Assembly: GCF_042453785.1 (NCBI RefSeq)
Contig: NC_091669.1
Span: forward strand, 9,808,501-9,872,500
Source: Malus domestica
Taxonomy: Eukaryota > Streptophyta > Magnoliopsida > Rosales > Rosaceae
Direction: 5' to 3'
DNA length: 64,000 nt
Shown piece by piece: positions 1-10,323 of the stretch. Below the pieces are notes generated by a model. That model was not told the DNA's origin. It ran no database searches and saw only the letters and a program-made list of their open reading frames with translations. The stretch's first letter is position 1. Each line of letters opens with the position of its first letter. The position numbers and the translations under genes were made by a program.

Positions 1-35
1 TGTTTGTGAACATCCATGGAGTCTATAAATTTTAC

Positions 36-183
36 CTTGGGATTTGAGAGTGGTAGCAACCATGTTCGTGGCAGAGCGAAATGCTTTAGCCAAAGAGGCA
101 GAAAATGAGAAGTTTCCCTCACCAACCAAGAGTATTTTCTGCGAGCTAGAGTAGTGTCCTATCCGTCTCTGTTTTTTACCCAT
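36..183 (-). CDS. First exon of a DUF2431 (BMT5-like) protein, gene cut by left edge
   Basis: On the minus strand an ATG at 183 opens a frame with the motif ILLVGEGNFSFSASLAKAF, then TNMVATTLKSQG, and a splice donor (AAG|GTAAAA) after base 36. The glycine-rich GEGNFSFS stretch is motif I of the DUF2431 fold, named after the yeast 25S rRNA uridine-N3 methyltransferase Bmt5. It matches exon 1 of the complete gene at 27725-29394 nearly residue for residue, including the donor position. Plant members are usually annotated as At4g26485-like. The remaining exons should lie left of base 1. The enzymatic role in plants is not established; SAM binding is inferred from the family. Confidence 0.8.
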
Positions 184-238
184 TCTTGATTTCTGCTCAA
201 GTTCCTTTAAAAATTATAAGTATTCTCTTTGAACTATT

Positions 239-242
<4 letters not shown>

Positions 243-270
<28 letters not shown>
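243..270. repeat. (TA)14 microsatellite
   Basis: A perfect TA dinucleotide run about 60 bp upstream of the ATG of the DUF2431 exon, in its presumed promoter or 5' leader. Confidence 0.95.
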
Positions 271-273
<3 letters not shown>

Positions 274-692
274 AACTCGTTCGAAACACACTAAAACGAA
301 GTGGATACTCACCTGCAAGGGGTCTAGAAGTTACTTGTGTTGACGAGAAGCCGATTCGTGGCAACCCAGAGGCAAGTCGCCGTCGAGATCGTCGGGAAAA
401 CCGTCGGATACCTTTGGATTTCGAACCGAGCTCGGCTCTCCGATTCTCTGGTTTTCCAGAGAAACAAAACTCAGTTGAGTTCAGGCGGTGAAGGGGTGGA
501 GATGTGGTGATTGAGGGATGTTGGTTCGTCGGAGAGACGGCTATTCTCTGCGTTGCAGAGAGAAGAGGGAGATAACGGGTAGAGAGAGACACGACGAGAG
601 GGAGGAGAGAGAAGGGACACGGAGAGAGAAGCTTCTGATTGAGGGAGAGAAGGCATGAAGCCTTTTGATTCGATGAGTGTGACCTTACCCCA
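271..692. other. Upstream flank of the left-edge DUF2431 gene
   Basis: No ORF here resembles a known protein. The 101-aa and 116-aa open frames that overlap it read through the TA microsatellite and look like chance. The stretch is GA-rich on the plus strand between 480 and 650, so CT-rich on the strand of the DUF2431 gene, as plant 5' leaders often are. Confidence 0.4.
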
Positions 693-945
693 AAGAGTTA
701 AAGCTTTGTTTCGTAGAAAACAACCCCACAAACGAGAATTTTTAAGTTGCCATGAAAACAAGTATTACAACACGTTTTGTAATAAAAGTTGTATGAAATT
801 TTATGTTTTAAGTTATTAATATTTTAGTACAAATATCTTACAATTTGTATAACGATACGTGATATACGATTTTGAGTACCGATCACATTGGCAAATCTTT
901 CTCCACAAACCACAAAACCCAAAAATCAGATATTTCTTTATAGAA

Positions 946-1107
946 TAATGCTATAGAAATTAAATTTAAAGACTAAATTTACAAATTAAATAATGTGTCA
1001 CCAATAAAAATAAACACAATTATCAACGTTTAAATAATAAACTAATTATCAACCCCTATTCTCTAGTTTTCAAAATTTTGTTTCTAAATTTAATCTACCT
1101 AGCATTA
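946..1107. mobile_element. MITE, AATGCTA...TAGCATT family, copy 1
   Basis: Ends are inverted: aatgctatagaaattaaat on the left and atttaatctacctagcatt on the right. The interior carries aatgtgtcaccaataa and aacgtttaaataataaac, which recur in related copies at 2076, 11496, 32065 and 32333. It is a short AT-rich element with no coding capacity. The family is abundant in apple-type genomes as I recall it. The superfamily is not resolved. Confidence 0.7.
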
Positions 1108-1261
1108 CCCTTTTTTATTACCAACCGACAGTCAGCCTGAAAACTATCACGCCCATGTAAGCAATGACATCACACCCATACGTGATCATGAGATTGCAAA
1201 CATTTCTCACTTTGAATTATGAAAGACCATTCCTTACGAGAGGAGGAAACCCAGAGTTTTG

Positions 1262-1765
1262 TTAATCATAGCATCTCTAACTTTTGGTTAAAATCTAAAA
1301 ATTTAACTTTAAAATATTTAAATTTTAAAACAAAACTATACTTTTGCTAGTTCTAACCAAAATTTTAGTTCGAGATTACTAAAAAATAAATTTAGACTAG
1401 ATTTTTCTTGTTTAAATATATGTAAATATCATAATTTATTTTTATGAACATTTTAACATAAAAATATTTAGATTCCAAGAAAAGTTGAAAATTCACCAAA
1501 CATACCCTATGAAACATGTATTTATAGAGTTTTTAGATGAATTTTTATTTAAATATTTTTTAATTGTTTTAGTTGTTAGATTTAATTCTGAATCGAAAGA
1601 TTTTTTTTCATTAAATTTAATCATATTCAATCTCAGCCGTTATATTTAATGTATTTAAAAATTTAAAATTGCTCAAATTTTTTGTTTTAACTCAGAACTT
1701 ATTTTTAAACCCAACTATTAGAGAAATATTGAGTTAGTTTAAAATCTAACTTTTGGTGGGCCAGC
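1262..1765. mobile_element. AT-rich non-autonomous TIR element
   Basis: The block starts with catctctaacttttggtt and ends with the near-inverse aaaatctaacttttggtggg. Its middle (around 1440-1460) matches the reverse complement of 60930-60990 in the element at 60653-61178. The partner segment carries the same element at about 12960-13360. No coding potential is seen. Confidence 0.5.
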
Positions 1766-2075
1766 TTTTTAACCTGACCAAAATTTTGGGTTAAATTTGT
1801 CCAAATTTTATGTTTTAATTCAAATTTATTTTAGGTCCTACCATTAGTTTAAAACTAGTTTAAAACTTAAAGCTTTAGATTTTAATTTAAAGGTTGAAGA
1901 TAATCTCAAAAAAGATCTGAGAACACCAAAAGCAAAAGGGAAAATAAAAGGGAAAGCAAAAGAAAAAGAAAAAGATAAAAAGGAGACATCATCGTGTTCG
2001 TCGTCTTCATGCCTACCAGCAGATGTATTTGCAGATGGCTTGAAGGATTGTAGTAGACTGGCCAATATAAGAAGA

Positions 2076-2244
2076 GTAAACCTAGGTAGAATAAATTGGT
2101 AGATTATATTTTACAACTTATATGATGTGTCACAAATAAAAAAAAAGTACGTTAATCGACATTCAAGTAATAATCTAACTATTAACTCTATATCATTTAA
2201 TTTATAAAATTTAGTCTACACAGTTAATCTTACTAGCATTACCC
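2076..2244. mobile_element. MITE, AATGCTA...TAGCATT family, copy 2
   Basis: It begins gtaaacctaggtagaataaa and ends cttactagcattaccc, with the family's internal block atgatgtgtcacaaata. The partner copy starts near 13843, where it carries an extra insertion of roughly 120 bp (about 13885-14005). Confidence 0.65.
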
Positions 2245-2351
2245 ATATAAGAAACTTCTGAATGAGGGGAAAGGGACATAAAAAAACCAAGAGAGAAAAG
2301 GAGAAGACTAAGCACATTTTTAGTTAGAGAAAACAGACGGTTATACAAAAA

Positions 2352-2580
2352 GGGTAAATTACATAGTGCCTCCTCAGGTTTAAAGTTTATTACAATCACA
2401 TACAACATCTTTAAAACATTTCACTTTCATACCTCACCTACTATTTTATTTCAATTTCATACATCTGTTAGAAAATCTGTTAAGTAAACCGTTAAATTAT
2501 GACGCGGCAAATAAGGAGTCCTCATTTGTGCTGACATGGCTACCATATTTATGCCACGTGGCTAAACACTTAATAAAAAT
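2352..2580 (+). repeat. Left outer terminal inverted repeat of the MULE
   Basis: Pairs with 3385-3608. Shared blocks include gccacgtggctaaacactta (left) against its inverse near 3400-3420, and aacagattttctaac-type sequence. Small indels separate the arms. Confidence 0.9.
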
Positions 2581-3384
2581 ATAAAATATTAAAATAATTA
2601 ACTAAAGAAAAGTAAAAGAAAAAAAAAACCCCAGAAATCGTTTTCCCGACCCACCCCTTCTCCCATCCATTATCACCCACCCCAAAATCCTACCCGAGCC
2701 ACCCCTTTCTCCCATCCCCCATCATCCCTCCCAAAAATCACCCATCACCCACCCCCAAAAAATCCCACCCGAGCCACCCCTATCTTCCATCCCCATAACC
2801 TCTTCCTCTTCAATCGTCGGAAAAACTGGGAAATTTCCCCAAGATGAATCAACCACAAAACCAGTCCAAAAATCATATACCATACCTAAAATTGATACTA
2901 AACGACGAGAGAAATTCACCAAAAGTATTTTCGAAACTCATCCACATTAAAAATCACGAGATCTTGGCCGAAAAATATGGAGGTCGTGGTCTGGGTTCGC
3001 GTTCATAGTCCAAGGTCTAGTTTTCTGGGCTCAAAGGTTGGTAAACCTCGTCGAGGTGGCGAGCTTAGGTGGTGGTGGTGTGATTCAAGGTCTTTGTGCA
3101 AAACTGAGAGAGTGAAAGTGAGGTGAGAGAGTTTGAGATGAGGAGGAGAGGAAGAGCAGGACAAGGTGTGGTGGTTGAGTGGTTCTCCGCCATGAAAATG
3201 GCGATGGTGGTGATCTCGGTGTTTTTGTGTTTGCAGAGGAAGGGGGTGGGTGATGGGGGATTTTGGGGAGGGGTGATGGGGGATGGGAGAAAGGGGTGGC
3301 TCGGGTGGGTGATGATAGATGGGAGAAGGGGGTGGGTCGGGGAAGATGATTTCTGGGTTTTTTATTTATTTATTTTAATATTTT

Positions 3385-3608
3385 AAATTTTTTATTAAGT
3401 GTTTAGCCACGTGGCACAAATGTGGCAGCCATGTTAGCACAAATGGAGACCTCTTATTTGTCACGTCATCACTTAACAGTTTACTTAACAGATTTTCTAA
3501 CGGATGTATGAAATTGAAATAAAATAGTATGTGATGTATGAAAGTGAAATGTTGTTGTATGAGATTGTAATAAACCTCAAACCTGAGGGGGTACTATGTA
3601 ATTTACCC
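3385..3608 (-). repeat. Right outer terminal inverted repeat of the MULE
   Basis: Inverse of 2352-2580. The element ends here at base 3608, followed by the second copy of the 9-bp target duplication. Confidence 0.9.
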
Positions 3609-3617
3609 ATACAAAAA

Positions 3618-4867
3618 AAATCCTCCCCAGTTTCCAAAGTATTTCTCATTTCCCTCCTGTAACTACAGTTCATATAATGAGAAATTGCTAATGCTCGAGG
3701 ACGTAAGCACAACTTGCTGAACCTCGTTAAATTTCATATATTATTTACTTTACAAACTGCATACATATTTTGTATAACCTGCAAAAAATCTATTCCAACA
3801 TTTACCAATTTGTTATCGAACTTTAAACGAGCATAAAACTTCGTTCAAGTTCGATTTGTGTCCAGTTTGCGCTCACACCTACATGTTGTCAAGCACTATT
3901 CAAATATAGTAAGAATTAAGACAAATTATAAACTGAGTTCAAATGTCCACGTAGGATTTCAAATTAGCTCAATATGGAAGTTTTTTGTCATTTTACAATT
4001 TTTTGAAAAAAAATTACAACAATTTAGGAACGGGTTGTTACAATCTATCCCGTTTAAAAAAAATTCAGTCTCCATAATTTCTACATTACAAAGAATACAA
4101 TCAAAATAACAAACATGGATTGGGAGCTCACTCGTTTCTAGTCTGTCATTGTTACCTCATCGTAAGTATGATGATGGTTGATCTCCTAAGGCCGGGGTTG
4201 GATCACATGTTAGGACTGAAACGTATCTACGTGGCATTCTAAAAGTAGTGAATCCTGGAAATGATTTGTTTAGAAGTTATTTTAAAATGAATGAGAGCAA
4301 TTCTAAAGTGAGTGATTTTAGAACTAATTCTTAATAAAAAAAATGTAGTGAATCCTGAAAAAATACTTACAATACTTTCTCCAACACATAATTGGTGATT
4401 CTTGCAGGAAATCCTTCAAGTGCTTTTGGAATAAAAAAAACATTTTCACTAAAAACACTTAAGTTGTTTTAAATACATTTCTAAACCAGCCCTTAATTAA
4501 AATGAAATTCCCAAGCGACTAATTCGTTTCCCTTCATAGTAAGGAAGTTGTACAACTCTTAGAAAATCCAACCTAAGTGGTGGAGAGAATTTTTAATATG
4601 TTAAGAACACAGCCAAGTATACTAAATGTAATAATACAATTGGTTAGAAACTTAAAGAAAAAAAAATTCAACCAATTATATTATGACACATGGCATAGGA
4701 TGCTCCCATCACCCTAAAAAATTTCTCTGGGTGGTGGATATTGATAGGTTTTCCTATCCAACCTAGTACGTTTGATAGTCTAAATCCTAGATTATTCTAT
4801 TGTCTGTCAGAAAAACCCCTAGCCCTCATGCTCATAACCGAGGAGGAAAACTAGCCAATAGCCTAGC
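3618..4867. other. AT-rich intergenic stretch
   Basis: I see no gene or bounded element. The 83-aa ORF at 3858 has no recognisable domain. Near 4200-4400 the phrase agtgaatcctg occurs twice, possibly a decayed repeat. Confidence 0.4.
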
Positions 4868-5773
4868 ATGGAAGACGACATCCTTGCCGACATACTATCA
4901 AAACTACCAGCCAAATCTTTACTACGATTCTGGTGTGTCTGCAAGTCATGGCGTGCTTTAATCTCCAGTTCCTATTTTATTACGAAGAATTGCAGTCGCT
5001 CATCACTGAAAGGCATCAACACCAACACTGCCTTAAACATCCTTTATTCAGTCAATCCTCTCCGATACCTAGACAACAATGCACTATTACACCACAAGGC
5101 TGGCGACGGTGTCGTTGTGAGAACAAACCCTAGGCGTATTTCCTCTCATTTGCAATTTGTGGGTTCGTGCAATGGGCTTATATGTTTTCTTTCATCAGAC
5201 CATACTTCATCTTATGGAACCCTTGTACAAATGGCATCAACAAGTTTCCGTTCATACCTAGTTGTATCGATTTCAGTTGGCAGCGGACATTTCATGGGTT
5301 ATGATTCCACCACTCAAGATTGCAAGGTCGTATCGTGCGCAAAATCTCAATCAGAAGTCGTTGTGGCCGTCTATGCACTAAAAACCGGTTCTTGGAGGAC
5401 GGTCGAAGACACCAATTTCGGTCTCATGATTGGGCCGGGGTGCATATTAAATTGAGATCTTCATTGGCTAGAGCTCGCGCGCGATGGTCATGGAAATGTG
5501 TGATTTTATTCAAAACCAAGAATTGTCTCTTTCGATTTAGGGGAGGAGAAATTTCACCACGAGGTGGTTCCATTACCCAGTATTGTCGTCGATGGCGGCG
5601 GAGAATGTTATGGATATGATAGCATCTGGACTAATGGAAATTCTCTCTTCCTATACACCCATGTGATTAAGAGACGCAAGTTTGAAATATGGGAGACTAC
5701 AAGAAAAAGGCCCTTTCGGCGACACTTTATTTGCAAGAGAGCACACGACCATTGCGAATTCTCAATAATTTAG
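4868..5773 (+). pseudogene. F-box protein pseudogene (CPR1-like type)
   Basis: The first 40 residues form an F-box: MEDDILADILSKLPAKSL, then an RFWCVCKSW-type stretch. An F-box would bind SKP1 in an SCF ubiquitin ligase. The usual LWNP motif (LWNPCTNGINKFPFIPS) is present at about 5214-5260 but in a different frame from the start. The first frame resumes with GHFMGYDSTTQDCKVV and stops at 5453-5455. The C-terminal part (VSFDLGEEKFHHEVVPLPS, then YDSIWTNGNSLFLYTH) is in a third frame and ends at 5773. Members are normally about 370-400 aa, so this copy is both frameshifted and shortened. Not functional as read. Confidence 0.85.
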
Positions 5774-6570
5774 CGCGCATGGTGTTTGGGATAAAACTTT
5801 TGGGATACTAGTTTAAGTAACGTCACAAATGATGATATTTGATACGACACATTTCCAAAAATTTCATTTACCATATGTTTGGATAAAGAAATTTAAAATT
5901 ATTAAGGAATTTTAAAATGATGGAAATTGAAATGAAGAGATTTTATTTTCTAGAATTTGTGAATTTTGTTGTTTGGTTAACCTAAAAGAACAATGGAATT
6001 AAAAACCGAATTTGTTAATTTTAATCTTCCAATCATAGAAATTGGGAAACGACACCTATTTACATGGAATTTAAACTTGGAAATTGAAGGTCCCAAATTC
6101 CAAATTTTTTTTCCATGCGAAAATTTTAAATTTTTATGTTATAAATCTAAACAAAAAAATTAATGCATATCAATTTATAAATTTTGATTTTTATCTAAAT
6201 TTAAGTTTATTTTTGTTATTCAAACATGATAGCGCGCCCCATCTTTAGAAGAAAGATATTTCACCGTTTTTAATCTTTAGGTAAAGTTAGTGGCTGCCTC
6301 TCAGATCTGAAATCAGGTTGCCCCAAATCAAATCCCCTCTCTCTCTCCGATTCGCAGTCGAGCGTCGATTTCCAGCGAAGCTACGCTCCGATCACTTGAC
6401 GTATGCTCTCTCCCTCTGTTTCTTTCCCGATAAAAGTTTTGATGAATGAAAAATACGATTCCGTTTCTTGCGTTTTCTCAGTAGCCAAACAGAAATATCG
6501 CTCGGTGTTTCGTACTTACGGAATGGTCTTTGAGTTCTGATTGTAAATGAAGTTTTGATTTCTCTTTTTC
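5774..6570. other. Intergenic, with a leader-like block at 6300-6420
   Basis: 5774-6240 is AT-rich with no gene. From about 6310 the composition changes to a CT-rich plant-leader type, followed at about 6401 by gtatgctctctccctctg, a plausible splice donor. This could be the 5' leader of the gene from which the following CDC73-like exons came, but CDC73's 5' exons are absent. Confidence 0.35.
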
Positions 6571-7085
6571 GTGCCCAGTGCGTTCCAGACGCTGATTATG
6601 ATTTACAGTGTTAAGGAGTTTTTGAAAGATGGGGTTTATATACCCACTGATGTGAAGGTGAAGCAGATGAAGAGGGCGATGCCGGACTGCGTGACGGTGC
6701 AGAAGAAGTTTAGCAAGGATAGGGATCCGGTGGCGACTGCTTATGAGGTTAGGGATAAACCCTCGGCGTTGAAGGCGGAGGATTGGGACTGGGTTGTGGT
6801 GGTTTTCGTCTTGTCGAGATTTTCGATAAGAGTAAGTGGAAACTTTTAGTTCTAAGGTTTTAATTGCACTGAGAAATTGTTATCTTGGTCATTGAGATCG
6901 TAGCTTTCTGAATTTGTTTTATGTGACTTTTGAAAGCGCATTCTAGCTGATATAGATTGTGTTGTTTGTGTATGTTGTCTTGTGATGCAGTTATGGGGTT
7001 TTTCATGCGATTCGAAGATGATAGTGTGGAGTTAGCAACGATTGTGAACCTGTGGAATGTGAAGATCATCTCGGTTGGTTGGTAG
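6571..7085 (+). pseudogene. CDC73: CDC73/parafibromin (PAF1 complex) C-terminal fragment
   Basis: CDC73 is a subunit of the nuclear PAF1 transcription-elongation complex; its C-terminal Ras-like domain is what survives here. Exon-like part 1 (6571-6831) reads VKEFLKDGVYIPTDVKVKQM, then PDCVTVQKKFSKDRDPVATA and YEVRDKPSALKAEDWDWVV, a close match to plant CDC73 as I remember it. After VVVFVL about 14 residues are missing and the frame shifts into EIFDK. A GTAAGT donor after 6831 and a CAG acceptor before 6991 join to IMGFFMRFEDDSVELATIV, then NLWNVKIIS. The frame ends in TAG at 7083-7085, before the usual final 25 residues. With no N-terminal two thirds, an internal deletion and a truncated end, this is a gene fragment that keeps one intron, so not a processed copy. 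Confidence 0.88.
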
Positions 7086-7117
7086 AATTTATTTGATTTA
7101 ATGTGTTACCAGTAAAA

Positions 7118-7282
7118 AGAGGTCGCACTTGGTGCGATGGTAAGTACCTTCGCCCATGAGCGGTAGGTCTCGGGGTTGAGACTTGGGAGCAGCCTCTCCA
7201 TAAAATGGGGGTAAGGTTAGCCGACATTCACCTCTCCCAAACCCTGCGTAAAGCGGGAGTCTTGTGCACTGGGAACGACCTT
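7118..7282 (+). mobile_element. Au-type SINE
   Basis: The sequence gaggtcgcacttggtgcgat, then cttcgcccatgagcggtagg and acattcacctctcccaaacc matches the plant Au SINE family as I know it. It contains a tRNA-derived promoter: A-box-like and B-box-like (ggttgagacttgg) sequence, then a short T tail. It is flanked by a 21-bp duplication whose last 20 bases are ttaatgtgttaccagtaaaa (7097-7117 and 7283-7303), which proves retroposition. It sits 12 bp past the stop of the CDC73 fragment. Confidence 0.92.
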
Positions 7283-7303
7283 TTTAATGTGTTACCAGTA
7301 AAA

Positions 7304-7827
7304 GTTCCACCGAGTTATGCTCGTAGGAAAAAACAAATTAATTGTCTTAATTTGCTGCCGCAATGGAAAAAAGAAAAGAAGAAATGGTTCCCTTTCATTT
7401 ATGCTTGTAGGAAAATCAGAATGATTCAGCTTTCAAGGTTAATGGTTTGTTAGACCCCTGGAACCATTATGCACACGAGTAGTTAATTAGTTACCCCTTC
7501 ATTTGTGCTTTAATTATCTGGATTTGTATCGCTACAATGAAATAGGATTGCTGTTATTTACCTGTGAGAATTTCACTGCATCGAATATGTATAATTACCA
7601 AAATAAAAAGTACACGGGAGGGGGGGATTGCTTGTGAATTTCTAAGATTGCTATGTTGTGAAGCCTACGTACCAAATAATTTTCACACTGTATCATTATT
7701 TAAGATTTGCATAGAAAAGGAGGACACACTTGTTATTTCAAAGGGAAACTCCTTTTTGTTAATACCTTGTCTTATATGAAAATGTTCTCTCATGGTTTTA
7801 TCGCTTAACGTGTGCTTTTGACTGCAG
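7304..7827. other. Non-coding stretch between SINE and exon-like block
   Basis: No gene is recognised. The piece after the SINE (gttccaccgagttatgc) resembles 8128-8165 next to a second copy of aatgtgttacca, so an old short repeat may span this locus. Likely intronic sequence of the source gene. Confidence 0.35.
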
Positions 7828-8292
7828 ATTCCTTGTCCGCAGTGATATGCCTCTCAGAGTGCTTGCCAAGTTTATTGGGGTTCAACTTGTTAACTTTCAT
7901 ATTCAATTGTATTTCAAGAACACTGTACCTCCCATTGGTAAGCAGAGCTGCAATTTTTTTCTTTTTGTTTCCCAAATTATTTGCCGACCTTGTGTTTGTA
8001 ATAACTTTAATTCTTGCACTGTTGCAGAGGCTTTGATGTCTGAATTTGATGCGGAGAATAAGGGTGACAATGGAGATGTTCACACAACCTACACTGGCAA
8101 AGGGAAAGGAGACGACTCTGAATCATTAATGTGTTACCACTTACCAGTAAGAGTTCCATTGAATTAGATACCTTTAATTCCCAGTCAGTAGGTGGACATA
8201 CCTCTGTTTTAATTTGAGCCTCTATGCAGAGGACTAAGAGTAGAGCTGCTGCAAGGAGTGACATAATTACTCGCAGGGTCAAGGGGAGGAAG
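7828..8292 (+). pseudogene. Three in-phase exons of an unidentified gene
   Basis: Three pieces bounded by canonical signals join without a stop: 7828-7937 (SDMPLRVLAKFIGVQLVNF, then QLYFKNTVPP), 8028-8146 (EALMSEFDAENKGDNGDVHT) and 8230-8292 (RTKSRAAARSDIITRRVKGR). Acceptors are TGCAG, TTGCAG and ATGCAG; donors are GTAAGC, GTAAGA and GTATTT. The last exon is very basic and looks like a nuclear-localisation region. No start or final exon is found, so this is an internal fragment. I do not recognise the family. It follows the CDC73 fragment in the same direction, so both may have been moved together. Confidence 0.5.
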
Positions 8293-8539
8293 GTATTTGT
8301 CGAACTAACAAGCCAATCTGGAGTGACATAATTCCTATAGGATTATAGATGGTATAAATGTTTAGGATTATGCATATATGTTTAAATACTAGAAGTGAAA
8401 TACATTCTTCATTCTCAAAGAAACCAAATAAATGTTTTTTTGATTTGTGAATTATGAATAGTATCAGTGAGGTTGGATTGTTATTTTAGTTTGGAACCTA
8501 TAGTGAATTTCACATGAAATAATTTTGGTGAAGTTATTA

Positions 8540-9742
8540 AAAATAATGTCGTTGCGGCATCCCATTTGACGCCCTTTTTCTTTTTTTTTTTAACCTGAGA
8601 CCACTTATTTGCGACGCATAACCTACTGTCGCAAACCTGTAGTAAATAGTATTTGTGACAACTGAATTGATCCTTTGCGAGTGGCTTTGTGGAGATGTCT
8701 GCCAATTGCTCTTCTGTGGGACAATACACCAAGTCAATAATGCCTTCCTGCAATGCATCTTTGATAAAGTGATATCTCTTGTCAATGTGCTTGGTCTTTT
8801 GACTAAACACAAAGTTCTTGGTAATGGCAATGGCAGAAGTGTTGTCACAGTGAAGATGGGTACTTCAATTTGCAATTCTCCAAAGTCCTCAAGAACAAAC
8901 CTCAACAATATTGCTTGAGCCGTGGTTTCAGATGCACTTATGTATTTAGCCTTTGCAGTTGAAAGTGCAACACAATTTGCTTAACTGAAGCCCAAGAGAA
9001 CACACCACTGCCAAAAGAAAATGCATACTCTGATGTACTCTTGTTATCCTCCAATGAATCAGCCCAATCACTATCATAGTAGCCAATTAAACAAGCTTTT
9101 CTTCTTTTCACATATTCCAGACCATAGTCTAGGTCCCCTTGATGTATCTGAACACTCTTTTTAAAGTTCCATAGTGTTTATTAGTAGGACAATGCATAAA
9201 CCTAGCTAATAAACTTGTTGTATACATTATGTCTGGCCTTGTGGTAGTGAGATATAGAAGACTCACCAAAAATCCTTCTATACATTTTTTCACTCGCAGG
9301 TCCACTTCCATCATCTTTGGTTAGCTTCTCAGTTGCTACAAGAGGAGTTGTCATAGACTTTCCTTCACTTAATCCAAACTTGCTCAGCAAGGAACTTGCA
9401 TATTTCTCCTGGTGAATGAAGATACTTGAGTTAGTTTGAATTACTCCCATCCCAAGAAAGTGATGGAGAAGTCCCAAATCTATCATCTCATACTTCTTCT
9501 TCATGTCTTCCTTGAACTCTTATAGCATTGATTTACAGCTACCAATGTAGATTATATCATCCATATATATAGAGACAATCAAAATGTCTACTCCCCTTGC
9601 CTTTATGTACAGTGTTGGTTCACTCAAACTCTTCTCAAAATCACACTGTGAGAAATAGGTGTATATTTCTTCATACCAGGCCTTGGTGCCTATTTTATAC
9701 CATAAAGAGCTTTATGTAGCTTGTAGACAATACCATTCTATC
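8540..9742 (-). mobile_element. Ty1/copia pol remnant (RT and RNase H)
   Basis: Read on the minus strand: a reverse-transcriptase palm with SIYMDDIIYIG near 9560; MIDLGLLHHFLGMGVIQT and YASSLLSKFGLSEGKSMTTP; LTTTRPDIMYTTSLLARFMH; then the RNase H end HIDKRYHFIKDALQEGIID with EEQLADISTKPLAKDQF near 8650-8780. Several frameshifts and stops break it. No LTRs were found on either side, so it is an internal fragment. Confidence 0.88.
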
Positions 9743-10323
9743 ACGCCCCGGACCCGGGGTCAATAGGAAAAATCTCGAACCTGAATCCGGCGCGCGAGCT
9801 AAAAAATAAAATTAAATAAAAGGAAAGTGAAACTGGGTGGAAAAATATGAAATAATTCTTTACAAGACTAAAATAGATAAATACAAAATTTTATCCTCAC
9901 ACTTAATCTGATCTTATCCCGTCTACCCTTTTTGACTGTTTAGTTCTTAAACCTGCATAATAATAGAGGGGTGAGCTTTAACAGCTCAGTAGTGACATAA
10001 CCTTACCACAGTAAATTGACAATATTAAATTAAGTGTCAAGAAAACATAAAGCCAAATATCAAATCATTATTGATAATAATGCATGAGTGCAATATAACC
10101 TCTTCGGCTACCTTCGTTAATTCATATAATAAAACACACGGACCTGCACGTCCCATACCATGCATTTCACCCATGTAGAGGTGATTCGAATGTTCTATTA
10201 TAGAAACTAACCCCCACATCCAAAATTTGTTTCATATTTTTTTTAAATTCCATTTTTTCCTATAACTTCTATTTCACAAAATTTGTTTCATTTTATTTTA
10301 AGTTGTAGTTTTTAAATAATAAA
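9743..10323. other. Unassigned repeat-like stretch
   Basis: The copia homology ends abruptly and a GC-rich motif, cacgccccggacccggggtc, follows at 9745. I see no coding region. The 60-aa ORF at 10037-10219 is unsupported. Confidence 0.3.

Larger units (their letters stand above)
693..2245. repeat. Duplicated segment, copy A (partner 11420-14100)
   Basis: From about 693 the sequence follows the same order as 11420-14100: a shared start near aaagctttgtttcgtag, a MITE, a shared block around gtcagcctgaaaactatcac (1131 and 12822), a long AT-rich element and a second MITE. Copy A lacks at least three insertions found in the other copy, so it shows several empty sites. No gene is recognised; the short ORF at 1844-2065 is not supported. 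Confidence 0.8.
2352..3608. mobile_element. Mutator-like foldback element with long TIRs
   Basis: The outermost bases are gggtaaattacatagtgcc at 2352 and the inverse ending ctatgtaatttaccc at 3608. The same 9 bases, atacaaaaa, lie directly outside both ends (2343-2351 and 3609-3617). A 9-bp TSD is the Mutator signature. The arms remain inverted repeats for more than 300 bp: a conserved outer 220 bp, then C-rich (about 2640-2790) against G-rich (about 3238-3350) inner arms. The unpaired middle, about 2820-3235, may be captured host sequence. No transposase is present, so it is non-autonomous. Confidence 0.9.

Noticed and set aside
242..592. 101-aa and 116-aa overlapping frames near the left edge
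   Set aside because: Both read through the TA microsatellite (YIYIYIYI) and overlap on opposite strands; no domain.
3123..3386. 87-aa ORF at the inner right arm of the MULE
   Set aside because: G-rich arm sequence giving a low-complexity peptide rich in G and W; no transposase features.
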